64,000 bases of DNA from Dipteronia dyeriana (Eukaryota; Streptophyta; Magnoliopsida; Sapindales; Sapindaceae), in contig CM065301.1 of the NCBI GenBank assembly GCA_032871835.1, positions 29,396,405-29,460,404 of the forward strand, written 5' to 3'. Shown here piece after piece: positions 35,348 to 49,332 of this stretch. Under the pieces are notes generated by a model. That model saw only the letters and a program-made list of their open reading frames with translations. It was not told the DNA's origin and did not search any database. A program made the position numbers and the translations under genes. How positions within the stretch are numbered: the first letter of the stretch is position 1; the number at the start of each line of letters is the position of its first letter.

Positions 35348-36024
35348 CAGGGGCGAACTTAGGGAATATATTATTTTCCGGGCTAAATTTTAAATATATA
35401 TATAGTATTTTTTTTCTTGGTGCACACAAATATTATAAGCCAGCTCTTTATCTATAAATAGTTGGATTTATTTATATTTGTTTAGTCGATATATTATAAT
35501 TTTTAATCAATGGCTCACAAATTCTTATACTAAATTTATTACATTCGGTGTGTACTGTGGAAAAAACTCTACTAACTTTCTTCCTCAATGCATATTGATA
35601 TAATAAAGTCAATACAAGTGAGACATTGATTAAAAATAAATATATATATATATATTTATTTTTTTTATGAAAGTTTTTTTTTATTTTTTATTAATAAAAT
35701 GTCACCGATCCAATAATGGACCACTCAAAAATATGAAATACATGGTAACATTTATACATAAATAACAATTTAAACATGTAATTAAAGAAAATATTATTTA
35801 AAGTTAAAAAAGGGTTTAATTCTATAATGATAGAAGCCATAATATTATTTATATTCTTAAAACTTACTTTAAATAATAAAATATTTATATTTAATTTAGA
35901 TAAAGACATTATATATTTATAATAATATAAAATCTTGGGAGTACTATATGCAGTTATCCTTTTATACCTTTTTTTTTTTTTTTGTCTAGAGGCTCCTGGC
36001 TGCCATCTTGTACGTCCGCCTCTG
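35348..36024. mobile_element. hAT-type MITE 2
   Basis: This 677-bp element begins CAGGGGCGAAC and ends GTCCGCCTCTG, which are imperfect inverted repeats. It is flanked by a perfect 8-bp TSD ATCACAAA (35340-35347 and 36025-36032). The interior is AT-rich and non-coding. Confidence 0.85.
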
Positions 36025-36149
36025 ATCACAAATATTTAAATTACACAAATTAAACTTGCAACTGGACACAACTACTGGCAAACCAAAGTGTAATATTCGC
36101 ATAGTTTGATTCGAAATTTTTTATATATAGTCTATAATAGTTTCGTTAA

Positions 36150-36450
36150 AAGGCGTGTGGTATTTGTCGATGACAAAAGAAGCAAATTAAATTTGTCATT
36201 ATATGTTTGCGTAGAAGACCATCATTTTCCCCATGAAACGACATTGATGATAAGATCAAAGGATAGCTGCTAGCTTAATTTGTTTAGCTAGTCGCCATTA
36301 ATTGTCAGGTAGCTAGCAAGAGAACGGTTGATTTTAGCCATCCCAAATTATATATCAAGCATTTATGAGATGATTAAAACTTTAGAACTAACAAATTAAT
36401 ATTTGGAGTTGAAAATAAATAAACAATAATTGAGCTCTTACATACTATAT
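36150..36450 (+). repeat. Segmental duplication block 2, copy 1
   Basis: Collinear with 53830-54070 and 56640-56800. Shared segments include TTAATTGTCAGGTAGCT, AATTATATATCAAG and CTAACAAATTAATATTT. The second copy is split by a hAT-like insertion. Confidence 0.7.
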
Positions 36451-37540
36451 TGATGATTTTATATATAGATTAATTATTCTTAAAATTCATTCATCCACAT
36501 GATTTTACTGCATATATGTGTGCATATAAAATATAAATTAAGTTCATCAATTTTTATTTTTTTCAAGAAAAAAGTTATCTTGTTAAAATTATTTGATTTT
36601 GTAATATATTATTATATATTTTACAATTTTGAACAATCGGACTAAAGTGATTGTACATTTCTCTTTCACATCCTTAATAGGTGATTAAGTCTCATATTTA
36701 TCTTTGAAATTATAAAGTGTGGAGAGACATACTTTTTTTTTATGATTATAATTGAAACAGTTGATTTTATCAAGTACCGGTAGATTCGTGACTGTAATTT
36801 GTAGGGACTGAGACATTATAGAATCAGTGGGGGTCACTGTACTCTGAAGTTTTACAGTTTTACAAATTTGACTTTATTTCAATTTTTGTACAATTTTTAA
36901 TTTTCAGATTTTTTTGCTCTTACCTGTATTTCATTTTCTAGTTTTCTAGTTTTTCTATAAATTTAATATTTGATGTTATGTTGATACCTTATGTGCCACA
37001 TCACTTGGGATAGAATTTAGATAAAAGAATTGAGACGTGTAGCATTACTCTTAATATTTTCCTCATAAATAACATAAAAAAATATATTTGATTCTATATA
37101 TGTTTCTTAAATATAAATGAAAATCAAATAATAAAATATACGTTTTATTTTAACTAATATTATTTTCTCATTCAAAGAATAGAACGTTTTTCCTTCCAAT
37201 CATACTTGTCTCATCCTAATACCACGTCATACTTTTGATATGTCATTTATTTTTAAATAATCAATATGTTATAATTTATATATTGAAAACTTGCCAACCA
37301 AATGTAGGCATATATTTATGTTTAACTATTATGACATTTTATCAACCAACCTTTTATAATTTTTAAAAATTAAATTAGTTTTTGGATGTTAGAAAAATAC
37401 TTGGAGTACAATTATTATTTTTTTTAACTCTTAAACACTATTATTGAATCATGAATTTCATAATGTTTTTCTATATAATTTTTAGTGTAATTTTAGACAT
37501 TCCAATTCCATATATCAACATATACTCCATATAATAACGC
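36451..37540. other. AT-rich intergenic DNA
   Basis: I see no gene. A fragment GACGTGTAGCATTACTC at 37030 is shared with the flank of the foldback MITE at 31922. Confidence 0.5.
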
Positions 37541-37544
37541 AAAG

Positions 37545-37782
37545 TGTTTGATAAAGGTTTGTTTGAGCTTAGAAAGAAAATTGAAGAACGTATCAGCTAA
37601 AAAGAGGAAGAATATGTGCTGAGAAAAACATATATTGCTTTCTTCATTGAAAGAGGAAATTTTACATAACTTTTTCACCAAATGAAATTATGAGGTCAAG
37701 TCTCCATTTATACACAATTGGAAACACTGAATCTAACTTGGATAAGATTGAATTCTTGGAAATTGTATTATAACAATTAACA
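37545..37782 (-). mobile_element. Putative 3' LTR of element E (copia)
   Basis: In minus orientation TGTTAATTG starts right after a purine-rich GGCGGGAAA tract downstream of the copia pol remnant. A TATA-like TGTATAAATGGAG lies inside, and the segment could end at CAAACA. The 238-bp size fits short-LTR copia families. No partner LTR is visible, so the limits are provisional. Confidence 0.4.
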
Positions 37783-37945
37783 GAATTTCCCGCCAAAGAT
37801 TATCTTTGAAATACTTCACTGCTTCGGATTGCTCTGCACTATAGCGAGTCATGTGATGGTCACCATCTGATCTTTGCGATGAAAGGGGAATCATGTGGAA
37901 TCTTGGAGGACTGGGTACACTAGCATTGTAGCAAAACTGTTTGTT

Positions 37946-39600
37946 CTAGAAGGTGTCCATAGTACACTCTTCCTTTTGGGACTTTGCTTCAACTCCTAGC
38001 AAGCTGAACGACGGATTGAGACAGAGATTCAGCTTGTATCTAAGGTAGTCGAAGCGTGCAACAGACATTGCTTTTGTAAGAATATCAACACACTGATGAG
38101 TTATTGGGACATATTGAACTGTCAGTTGACCACAGGCAATCTTCTCACGAACAAAGTGGACATCGACCTCGATGTGCTTTTTTCGAGCATGAAACACAAG
38201 GTTCAAGGCCAAAGCATTAGCACTCTGACTGTCACACCAGATAATTAAACAACCCAGTAATTTGCAACCAAGATCAAAAAATAGTGAGGTAAACCAGATA
38301 GCCTCTGATAATAAGGCTCAATATTCAGCCTCATAGCTTGTGCGTGCCACCACTTGCTGTTTCTTGGAGCTCCATACAACCAGATTTCCACCAACATATG
38401 CACAAACAGCCTCTTGTAGACCTCCGATCATTAATACAAGTCACCCAATCGGCATCACTGAACACCTCAGCCATAAGCGATTCGGCTGGCCTAAAATGCA
38501 AACCCAAACTAGCAATGCCTTTCATGTAACGTAGGAGTCGTTACAAAGCTTCCAATGATCCTCAGTAGGCTTAGCTAAGAACCGACTCAACTTGTTGACA
38601 TAAAAAGAGATGTCGGGTCTTGTATATGTTAAGTATTAAAGAGCTCCATTTGTACTTCGATAAAAAGAAGGATGAGTAAACTTTGTCCCCTGTTTTGTGA
38701 GCTTGTTACTAGGCGAAATTGTTGCAGAATAAGGTTTGTTGTTTATCATGTTTGTTTTCCATAATAGATCATAGATGTACTTAGTTTTGGTTAGGAACAA
38801 ACCCTTTGAGGACCGAGTTGCTTCAAATCCTAGGAAATAGCTCACTGAGCCAAGCGACTTAAACACAAATGTGGCATTGAGAGTGGCAATAGTATGTAAG
38901 ATCAAACCTTGATCATCTCCAGTTTTCAAGATGTCATCAACGTAGACTAGTGAGAGCAAGATGTGAGTACCTTAACATTTGATAAATAATGATGTATCAG
39001 ACAAAAATGTAATGCATGGCGAAGTTTAAAGAACCAAACTCTTGGAGCTTGGAGCTTGCTTAAGACTGTAATGGGCTTTGTTAATCTTGCAGACAAGTGA
39101 AGGTCTGCGAGTGTCTATGAAGCCATGGGGTTGTTCCATGAATACGACTTTCTGAAGGTCACTATTAAGGAAGACATTATTGATCTCAATTTACTGTATA
39201 TCCCAATTAAAGCTGACAGCCAAAGTAAAAATAATTTGAATTGTCGAAGCCTAGACAACCGGACTAAACGTGTCATAGGAGTCGACTCTAGGTGTTTGAT
39301 GAAAGCCTTTAGCAACCAACTGTGTCTTGTGCTTAAGCGTCGATTCATCGGGCTTGTATTTAATTTGAAACACCCATTAACACCCTACCAAGTTTGTAGA
39401 CTCTGTTGATGGGACCAATGTTCAATTATTGTTGTTTATCAAGGCAGATTATTCTTCTTGCATAGCAGCTCGCCAACTTGACTGTGTTAATGCCTCAGCC
39501 ACTGATCGTGGTTCTGTGGCACCATCTGAGGTTGTTACTTTATTAGATGAACAAGCTTTGTGTTTGATGGACTAGACTTAAGTCTAGTGATAATAAGATG
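37946..39600 (-). pseudogene. Element E: copia reverse transcriptase/RNase H remnant
   Basis: The minus-strand pol fragment reads from about 39560 downward. RT N-terminal pieces (SVAEALTQSSWRAAMQEE, TFSPVV) lie in mixed frames, with the catalytic box LVYVDDI intact at 38952-38932. FSDADWVTC near 38470 and SYEAEY near 38335 belong to RNase H, and KKHIEVDVHFVREK with DILTKAMS lie near the C-terminus, ending at a stop at 37946. Frameshifts and stops divide it into at least six pieces. Gag, protease and integrase are absent on the 5' side, so the copy is 5'-truncated. Confidence 0.85.
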
Positions 39601-39699
39601 AGTGCCTATGCTCTTGGATTGTGGAGAATTATTTTGTGATGTACGATCCACTTAAAAGGGTACTGCAGGTGTGTTTGTGCCTAAAGGCTATGATGTGCT

Positions 39700-40456
39700 T
39701 TTGTCAAGAACATCTCTTCAAAAATATGCAATAACCCATTACAACTCCAGGCTTATAGTATTGACAAATTATTAATACATAAATAAAGGCATACTTCATT
39801 TTCAAAAAAGCATAAATAAATATATAAATAAATGCATACTTTGAAGCTAATCATAGTTAATTTAAAGATGGGCACAAATGCCATTAAAGTATGCAAGCTT
39901 ATACAAATCTTCTTTGCACGAGAGCATAAATTAAAAACATTAAAATTATTTCTACTCTTTACAAAAGTGTTGCATGTACTTTGTGATCAATATTTTAAAT
40001 TTAGTGTTTAATTTTAACATGGATAAGAATATATGTATAATTTTAACGTGGATACGAATATATTCGTAGAATGTATGGAGTATGGTACGACTCAAATAAC
40101 ATAATGTGTGTGGAATTTTGGCTCAACCTCAACCCTAATGTATACTTTTGATGTCCAAAATTTCTCTCTTGACTTTGAGTTTTCCTTATTAATGAACGTC
40201 AACGGTTTAAGTAATAATTAATTGGATTAAGACATCCCTACCATATTATTGATATGTTTGGCCAAGTCTTGCTCCGTGTGGCTACTTAGTGCCCAAGGGA
40301 GCTTAAGTCGGTGCAAGAATATGAAGAGTCTACGTAGTCAAAGAATTACAAAAGGAAGGAGGGGATATATATATTTGATAGTACTTTCTAAAAAATGAGT
40401 TTTAAGATTATAGGTAACTTAATAACTTAAGTTTTTTTTTTTTAAAATACAACTAC
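39700..40456. other. AT-rich intergenic DNA
   Basis: I see no recognisable gene or element between the copia remnant and the next LTR. Confidence 0.45.
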
Positions 40457-41543
40457 TGTCGGAACCTAACTGTTAGGTTTTGACTTGTATTCTCAAATGA
40501 ATCCAATGTTAATCAAACAAGACTCAATTGATGTGGAACTTTCTGAAGACGTGGGATAACGTGTGGAAGTTGAAGATGGTGTTTGAGAGAGGTTTGAAGA
40601 CAAAGAAGAACGGAAGAAATGAAATCTGGCAAGTGGTGCGGCGTGGACCTCGGTACGGACAAGTGCCTAGATCGCGGCACAGGGAGCGGTCGACTCCAGT
40701 GGTTTCAACGCGGCACGGACCGCGGCAAAGGCAAGTGCACCAACCGCAGTACTCGAAGCGGTGGTCGACAGTTTTGGTTCGTGGTGTTAGGCGCGGGTGG
40801 CCAACCGTGGCCCAACCCGCAACAATAAAGGATCTTGCCCAAATTAGGAATGTTGCACGAAAATAGGAAATGTTTTTTCTTCTGGAAGTTCTTATGCTAA
40901 TCAAAAAAGGAAAAAGTTTTTCTTCATGAAAAATAGGAAAGTCCTATACTTGAAGGAAAATGATTTATCCTTAACAAGAAGACTTGTCATAAATAAGAAA
41001 TAGTATTTATGTGGAACAAGTAAGTCTTGTACATTTAGGAGTAGGATTTCCTCTTATGTTAAACTCCTTGTAACTAGTATAAATAGACCTTGTATATAGG
41101 TTATTTTGTGTAGAGCAAAAAGAACACCATGTAACATCAGAGAGTAGTGGAGAGATCGGGGTGAGAGGCCTGTGGGAATATCAGTGGAGGGATATAAGGA
41201 AATATCAATAGATCAAGTAAGAGATCCGTGGGTGATATTCAGGGGAGACCAAGGGGATATTATGGGGTTCTTGGTGAGGATATTGTGAGCGTGGTCTGGG
41301 GTTTGGGGTTTGGGGTTTGAGGTTTGGGTGTGAGAGAGAATCCTAAAATATATGGTTGTAACAATTTATCATATAGTTGAATTTTTTCTGTTGTCCTGAC
41401 GACCCGTGGTTTTTTACTCGATTTGAGTTTTCCACGTATATCTTGTGTTGTGATTGGTTTACTTTCTTTCATCTATTTTTTCTACTATTGACGTTATTAA
41501 TTTCTATGAGTTATGGACATATATTAGGCATGACTATTCCGCA
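40457..41543 (+). mobile_element. Copia-type LTR F, probably solo
   Basis: Starts TGTCGGAACC. It contains a TATA-like GTATAAATAGACC at 41077 and the R/U5-type motif CCGTGGTTTTTTACTC with TTTTCCACGTA around 41405-41440, typical of plant copia LTRs. It ends near CTATTCCGCA. The same LTR is present in reverse orientation at 58489-59340. No copia coding region adjoins it. The frames at 40524-40904 are inside the LTR and not conserved as proteins. Confidence 0.65.
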
Positions 41544-42050
41544 TTCATTGGTTTCGAAAATCATTCATCCCACCAACACTGGCGAGATTAAAGACTCTAC
41601 AAGCACGGTCCGGAATATTACTCTCACTATCGGGGAGATATTACATATGGACTACAACTCTCACAATCGGAGAGAGGGCTGCTCTAACAAATTGGGAGAA
41701 ACTCCTCATACATGTTTGTAAAATGTATATGGTGGGACCCGAACCCCTGACCACTAGGTGTGGAAGAGAGGTGCACAACCATCTCTACTAAAAGGTGATG
41801 TGTATCTTAATAACTTAAATTTTAATAACTTAAATTTTAATAACTCATAAAAACACACTCATAAAAATAAGTCTCACGTTTTTTTTTCAATAGTTAATTT
41901 CGTGTTTTCGAAACTTATTTTGCATTTTTGAGACTCATTTTCTAATTTTCGAGACTTATATTATAGTTTCCGTGAATTATTAGATATATTTTCAATTTCC
42001 AAAACTTAATGTACAAAATGAAATTTTCAATTGTTTTTTGTCCATCTTCT
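41544..42050. other. Intergenic DNA
   Basis: I see no gene. A unit like TAATAACTTAAATTT is repeated about three times at 41805-41850. Confidence 0.45.
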
Positions 42051-42054
42051 TCAT

Positions 42055-42180
42055 CGAGACCTACACTGGAGTTAATTTTGACCACCAATGGAGGTCTTTG
42101 ACATTCATTGGAGGTCTATTCCATCTTTATTGATGGAGAACCTTCATTGGTACTCTATCGATGGAGGTTTATGAAAAGAA
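42055..42180. repeat. ACCTCCA-type palindromic repeat, distant copy
   Basis: GACCTACACTGGAG, CCACCAATGGAGGTC, TTCATTGGAGGTC and GATGGAGGTTT occur within 125 bp. The same short palindrome family is found in the 33.4-34.4 kb block. Confidence 0.55.
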
Positions 42181-42329
42181 AAAAAACTTAAAATTGGTAA
42201 AAACATAATAAAAGAAGGAGATAAATATATTTTATTCTAGTAATGTCATTTAAACTTAACTAATTAAACTGATAATACTTTTAAAATTCAACAAAAAAAT
42301 ATCTTATTATATATATATGAAAATTTTCT

Positions 42330-42570
42330 CTTTAATGCACACTAATAAATATATATTAGTGTCTTACATGTAAATCAATATTTTGACACAGTCGTCCACA
42401 TGTAATTTATTGATTTATTTTATATTAGTGCTCACTGAGAAGAAAATGAATATATATACAGAAATATTCAAGTCAGTGCGTACTGATATAACTTCATTAG
42501 TACGTTAGATGTGAAACATTAGATTTACATACATTGACTCAAACTGTATACACTTATCATATTTTGTAAT
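42330..42570. repeat. Dispersed AT-rich repeat, copy 1
   Basis: Contains TTTAATGCACACTAATA, CAGTGCGTACTGATATAACTTC and AGATTTACATACATTGA. Similar ordered motifs occur at 45780-46130 and 46910-47030 on the other side of the peroxidase gene. Probably a MITE family; ends not resolved. Confidence 0.5.
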
Positions 42571-43026
42571 TGAAAATCAATTACAACATAAAATATATAC
42601 ATATCCAATAATACTGTTTAATTGTAAAATTATATCGTTGATGGTGGGTTTGACCTAACTCTTATTGCAATGTAATGAGTATTAATATATGGAATATTTA
42701 TGTTGCATGTCTCGTAAAATGAACTTATTACTTCAGTAAATAATCTATCACATAATGTTTTTCTTAGTGACCATTATTAATAATTTCCATGATATCTATT
42801 CATTAAATACTTATTAAATAGGAATATATAAATAATTTCTTCTTAAAAAACTTATGATCATATTCTAATAGCAGTTGATGTTGTCAGGTTTATAATTAAA
42901 AAAATTGTGATAGGACAGAAATATTTTTACCTATATAATACATTATGATAATTTTATACATGAAAATTTATTGAAAATATTTTGATTGCGGGGTCATGGC
43001 CTCTGTCGGCCCCGCCTATCTCGTCA

Positions 43027-43028
<2 letters not shown>

Positions 43029-43078
<50 letters not shown>
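43029..43078 (+). repeat. (TA)n microsatellite
   Basis: About twenty-four TA units lie 0.85 kb upstream of the peroxidase start codon. Confidence 0.95.
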
Positions 43079-43082
<4 letters not shown>

Positions 43083-43789
43083 TAAAAACAATATTTTTAA
43101 TTCGGTGCCACCTAATTTGACTTCCTGCAAATATATCTCAGTTGGAAACTATCTCCTTGAAAGATTCACTCTTTTAAAATCCCATTGCCATTTTAGCTAA
43201 TTGGATAGATAACTAACGGATCCTCTTAAAATTTAATCTCGATATTTGTTTTATTTATTTATTTATTTTGGGTAATCTTGACCGAATAAATTAACTAATA
43301 TTCTGTTTTTTTAAAAAATATGTTTTATTTTATATATTATGGGATTGTTCAAATGAGAACCCTAAAATGTAAAGCAAACCTCTTAGCTTAAACCCAAAGT
43401 AACTAGAATTTAAACACAAAACCTACGTTGGAATGTTGGATATATAACATGATAGTGAGTTGCGTGTACAGCGACAATTAAATATATATAGTTACCAATT
43501 TACAAATCATCATCACCAGTACACGCACATGAGTCCACCTGCAGTATGTTAAAAGCAAACAGTGAATTTTGTTGTATTATTCTCCAACAGGATTTGAAAC
43601 AGTTAAAAAGATCACCTCCAGGGAAGGTGCGTGGTAGATTCACCGGATTAATTTAATTGATAATATTATATATTCGCAAAAATAATTCATATTCCTTGAA
43701 GAGAGCAAGACAAGATACGCTCAACACATCTGAAAAAAGTCCACATAATTAAGCACATTTAGAGGAAAAGTAAACGAAGAATTTTCTAG

Positions 43790-45580
<1,791 letters not shown>

Positions 45581-45779
45581 TTAATTCCATGAGGGATGTT
45601 CAAGTGTTAATATATAGTTGGCTCATAAGAGCGAGTGTTGCTATCAATTTTCTTTTTAGTGGCCATGAAATGTAATAAGAGCAAATATTGCAAGGTTTTG
45701 CCAATTTAATACCAATGAAAGTATGATTAATTAAATGAAATCTGGCTTAGTTAAATTTCGACATATATATATATATATT

Positions 45780-46130
45780 ACTTTTCTCCTCAATGCGTGA
45801 TATAACTTAGATCGGTGTATTGCATGTAGACCATTGATTATAGAGAAACTTTCATAAATACATATATTTTGAATCAAAGTATGTAAATCTAATGACCCAC
45901 ATCAAATGCACTGATAAAGTTATATTAGTGTGTACAAATTTGAAAATTTTCATATATATATATATATGAAAATTTTCATATAAGTACGCACCGATGGAAT
46001 TATATAAGGACATTGAATGTGAACCACTAATTTTATATACTTTAACTTGGTATGCATACACTTGTCAAATCTCTTTTATAACTGAGTGGTTCACATTCAA
46101 TATCCTTATATAATTCCATTAGTGCGCGCA
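45780..46130. repeat. Dispersed AT-rich repeat with palindrome, copy 2
   Basis: GAAAATTTTCATATATA is mirrored around 45960, and CATTGAATGTGAACCAC at 46010 is inverted as GTGGTTCACATTCAATA at 46086. GATGGAATTATATAAGGA is likewise inverted further on. It begins 200 bp after the peroxidase stop codon and shares motifs with 42330-42570. Confidence 0.55.
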
Positions 46131-46865
46131 ATGATAAAAAAATGACTATATATATATATGCATGTTTCTTGATCAATTTTATTGACTCTGCATGCCCAAT
46201 GGTTTTTCAAAAATCTCATACATATAAAAGCTGTATGTAACATCAATAAGCAGAATTGATTCCAAAAAGAATTTTTAACATCTGACAGAAAAATGAATTT
46301 TGAATAGAATGGAAAAATTAATTAAATGGAATAAATTAATTGATGAGACCTCAATTGGAATGCTCACATTCACTTAACTAAGATTATGGCGGTCCCCTTT
46401 CTTGAAACCTCAAATTATGGTAGTTAAAAAAAAAAAAGTCTTTTTTACATACATAATTATTTTTTAAAGTGGTTTAATGATTTTTAACCATATTATTTCA
46501 ACTTTTCTTTTCTAATTATTTGACTACCATATGGATAAAAATACCCGAACACTATGTCTAACCTTTACAACAAACACAGAATCTATTAATTTTTTTTACA
46601 GTAAACACAGATTATAGCAAAAACAATTTTAGTTTAATATAATCACCATAATCACAGAGAATTAACCAATCAACATCACCAATTCAGTATCTCATAAAAA
46701 AATTGATACATGTGTAGTGAGTGTCTGAGTTGATAAAAAGGAACCATTTTAACAAAATTCTCTATGAATCTAATGAATCATAGATTCATAGGTGCAAAAT
46801 ACGTTAACTTCGCATAATTTTTTGATAAGGCTTTCATGGAGAAGTTCATTAATGTAATTATTTGT

Positions 46866-46892
46866 AATAATAATAATAATAATAATAATAAT
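46866..46892 (+). repeat. (AAT)n microsatellite
   Basis: About nine AAT units; a shorter tract of the same unit lies at 47130-47147. Confidence 0.9.
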
Positions 46893-47224
46893 ATACAATC
46901 ATTTTTTTCTCGGTACTTACTGATGTAAACTACATCGTTGTATTGTATATAGGTTATAAATTATGGAAGTAGTTAAATATAATAACCCTTATATAAGATA
47001 ATGATATATATTTATTGATGTATATGGAGGAGAAAAATTTCCAATATATATTTAGAGAGAGAGAGAGCAACAAATAAAGATGACAACTAACAATAGTAAA
47101 GATAAACAGCGGCAACTAATCATGCAAAAAAATAATAATAATAATAAACGAATAAACGGTGACAACTGCTTAGTATTATATTTGTCTTTGGAGTAAAAAC
47201 ATAAATATATTGGAGTGAAGTAGA

Positions 47225-47530
47225 ATCTGCCAAGTGATTAAGTGAATGATTGAGTCCTTCCAAACAATGATAAGAAATGTATTTTGTCAGTCAAATTAGG
47301 AGGCTCATAACAGAATCTTATTCAGTGTTGTAAATCTATTTCCTTTTCATATCTACATTAAAAAATCAAAATCAATACTTCAAAGAAAAATAAAAATCAA
47401 AATCAAACCAAGACTAAATCATACCAAAATTAAATTGTGTCTGTGTTTTGTTTTCGTCATCCATATCCATTTTCAACAGTATTTCTAGAATTGGGTCCTC
47501 CAGAAAGGCATCTTCCTCGATCTTCTGAAG
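47225..47530 (+). repeat. Segmental duplication block 1, copy 2
   Basis: Collinear partner of 31090-31380 at about 16.1 kb spacing. It lies 1.6 kb downstream of the peroxidase gene, so copy 1 probably marks the 3' flank of a paralogous gene copy. Confidence 0.75.
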
Positions 47531-48156
47531 TGCAGAACACACAAAATCAACATTAATATTCTCAAACACAATTTTAGTATGCAACTGCATTCACTAGCAT
47601 ACAACTTATTGTCGTTCAAGTGTCAAATTTACGTAGTTTAATTTGACTTTTGTAGGAAAATAATCTTTTTCCAAAGTATTTACGTAGCCCTCTGTCTTAA
47701 AAAAAAAAATTACAAGATTTTCATATTATATTAAATTTATATAAATCCAAGTGTCCAATAAAAATGATCCACGTTTGTATATAGGTATGTAGATTTTATC
47801 ATGAGTAATAACCTAATACTATATTAAAATTTTACAAATCCAAATGTAACTGTACAAGTCTTGACTTTTATACGTCCATTTAATTTTTATTAACAAATCT
47901 CACCACATCACCACTTTTCTCTATCTAACATTCATACTTCATTTTTTTTTCTTTTTTTTTTCATCTTTTTCTCTCTAATATTTTTCTTAATTCTTCAATC
48001 TTACTCTATTAGTAAGGTCAGAACCTTGGGTACTAACTACCTAGGTATTGTTCTACATTTACATCTCATGACTCATTATGTATTTACGTTTTATTAATGA
48101 AATTCATCCGGATAGAAAATCCTGGATTCACCCCTGATTTTTAACATGGCTTTATT
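47531..48156. other. Intergenic DNA
   Basis: AT-rich, with T-runs near 47940-47960; I see no gene. Confidence 0.45.
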
Positions 48157-48165
48157 CTTATTGAA
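48157..48165 (+). repeat. 9-bp TSD of the MULE, left copy
   Basis: CTTATTGAA here and TTTATTGAA at 53632-53640 match at eight of nine bases. A 9-bp TSD is diagnostic of Mutator-like elements. Confidence 0.8.
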
Positions 48166-48246
48166 GGGATATTAAGATTTTAGTCCCTCTAGTTTACGTT
48201 TATCTGAGTTTAGTCCACTAGTTTTTTGAATTACTAACTTTAGTCC
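48166..48246 (+). repeat. MULE left terminal inverted repeat
   Basis: About 81 bp, inverted partner of 53551-53631, with roughly six mismatches. The phrase TTTAGTCCAYTAGTTTT recurs just inside it, giving a subterminal direct repeat. Confidence 0.9.
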
Positions 48247-49332
48247 ATTAGTTTTCTGACAATATCGAATTCAGTCCCTACCGTCCAATTCCGTTAATTT
48301 TTCGTTGACTTCCGTTAGGTCAACAAGGGCATTATGGGAATTTGGACGAAACCTTCTAGAAACCGATAGTAATTAAGGGTATATATGGAATTTTCTAATT
48401 GCTAAAAAAAAAGGAAGGCTGTGATTCAGCCATGTCACTATTCACTATACCAGAAAGCTATAAACTACTTTGTGTAGTCCATGGCACTATTTTCTTCCAA
48501 CAGCCTTCACCGAAGGACATAAACCTCTGTTGAAGGCCATTTTTCACGCCATAATCCTCCAAACTTGTAGCCAATTTCCATCTTGTCTTTTATCTTTTCA
48601 TCGATTCCTTTACCTTCAAAAACATCTTTTGTTGTCATTCGTTGACAACAAAAATTAGCCTCTGAAACTTCTGTTGATTTTGTTTTGTTGAAGATAGAAG
48701 TTTTCAAAGGTAAGAAACTTGATTTCTGTTGATGAATGTTACATATTTATCGATGTAATTCGTTGCATGTTGTTTAATGAGTTGATTTTGGTCGTTAAAT
48801 TTATTTTTTTTAGGGTTTCACAGGGTAAAAATTAGGGATTTTTCAGTTAAGTGGCACAAACATGTAATTGCACGTTATTGCATGTAATTACACAGACTAT
48901 TGATATATATGTTGAATGGAGTGTGTGTAGATGTTTGTTTGTTCATGTATAGGCAGATTAGGGTTTAGTTTGTGGAAGTTGGGGCTTTTGTACTTCACAA
49001 ACCATTACATATACTTGAGTGTAATTGCACATTATTGCATGTAATTGCACAAACTTTTAATATATATGTTGCATGAAGTGTGTGTATATGTTTGTTGTTC
49101 ATGTCTGACGCCAGATTAGGGTTTAGTGTGTGAAATTTGAGGTTTTTATACTTCACAGACAACTTACATGTAATTCTTGACTGTGGCCCAAACATGTAAT
49201 TGTTTCCTTGCATGCATCCTTTGTTGTTGATTACTTGTACCTGCACGAACCCTTCTGTTTTAATTACTTTTTACTTGCTTTTACTTGCACGAATCCCTCT
49301 ATTTTGATTACTTAAACTTTCTAATAGGTTAA
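48247..49332. other. MULE 5' region upstream of the transposase
   Basis: No coding signal. Two diverged direct copies of a segment with TGTAATTGCAC..TATTGCATGTAATTACAC and GATTAGGGTTTAGT.TGTG occur at about 48855-48985 and 49015-49145, spacing about 160 bp. This is likely promoter/5' UTR of the transposase gene. Confidence 0.5.

Noticed and set aside
40524..40904. Overlapping open frames on both strands, up to 126 codons
   Set aside because: They lie in the GC-rich part of copia LTR F; the inverted copy at 58489-59340 does not preserve the frames.
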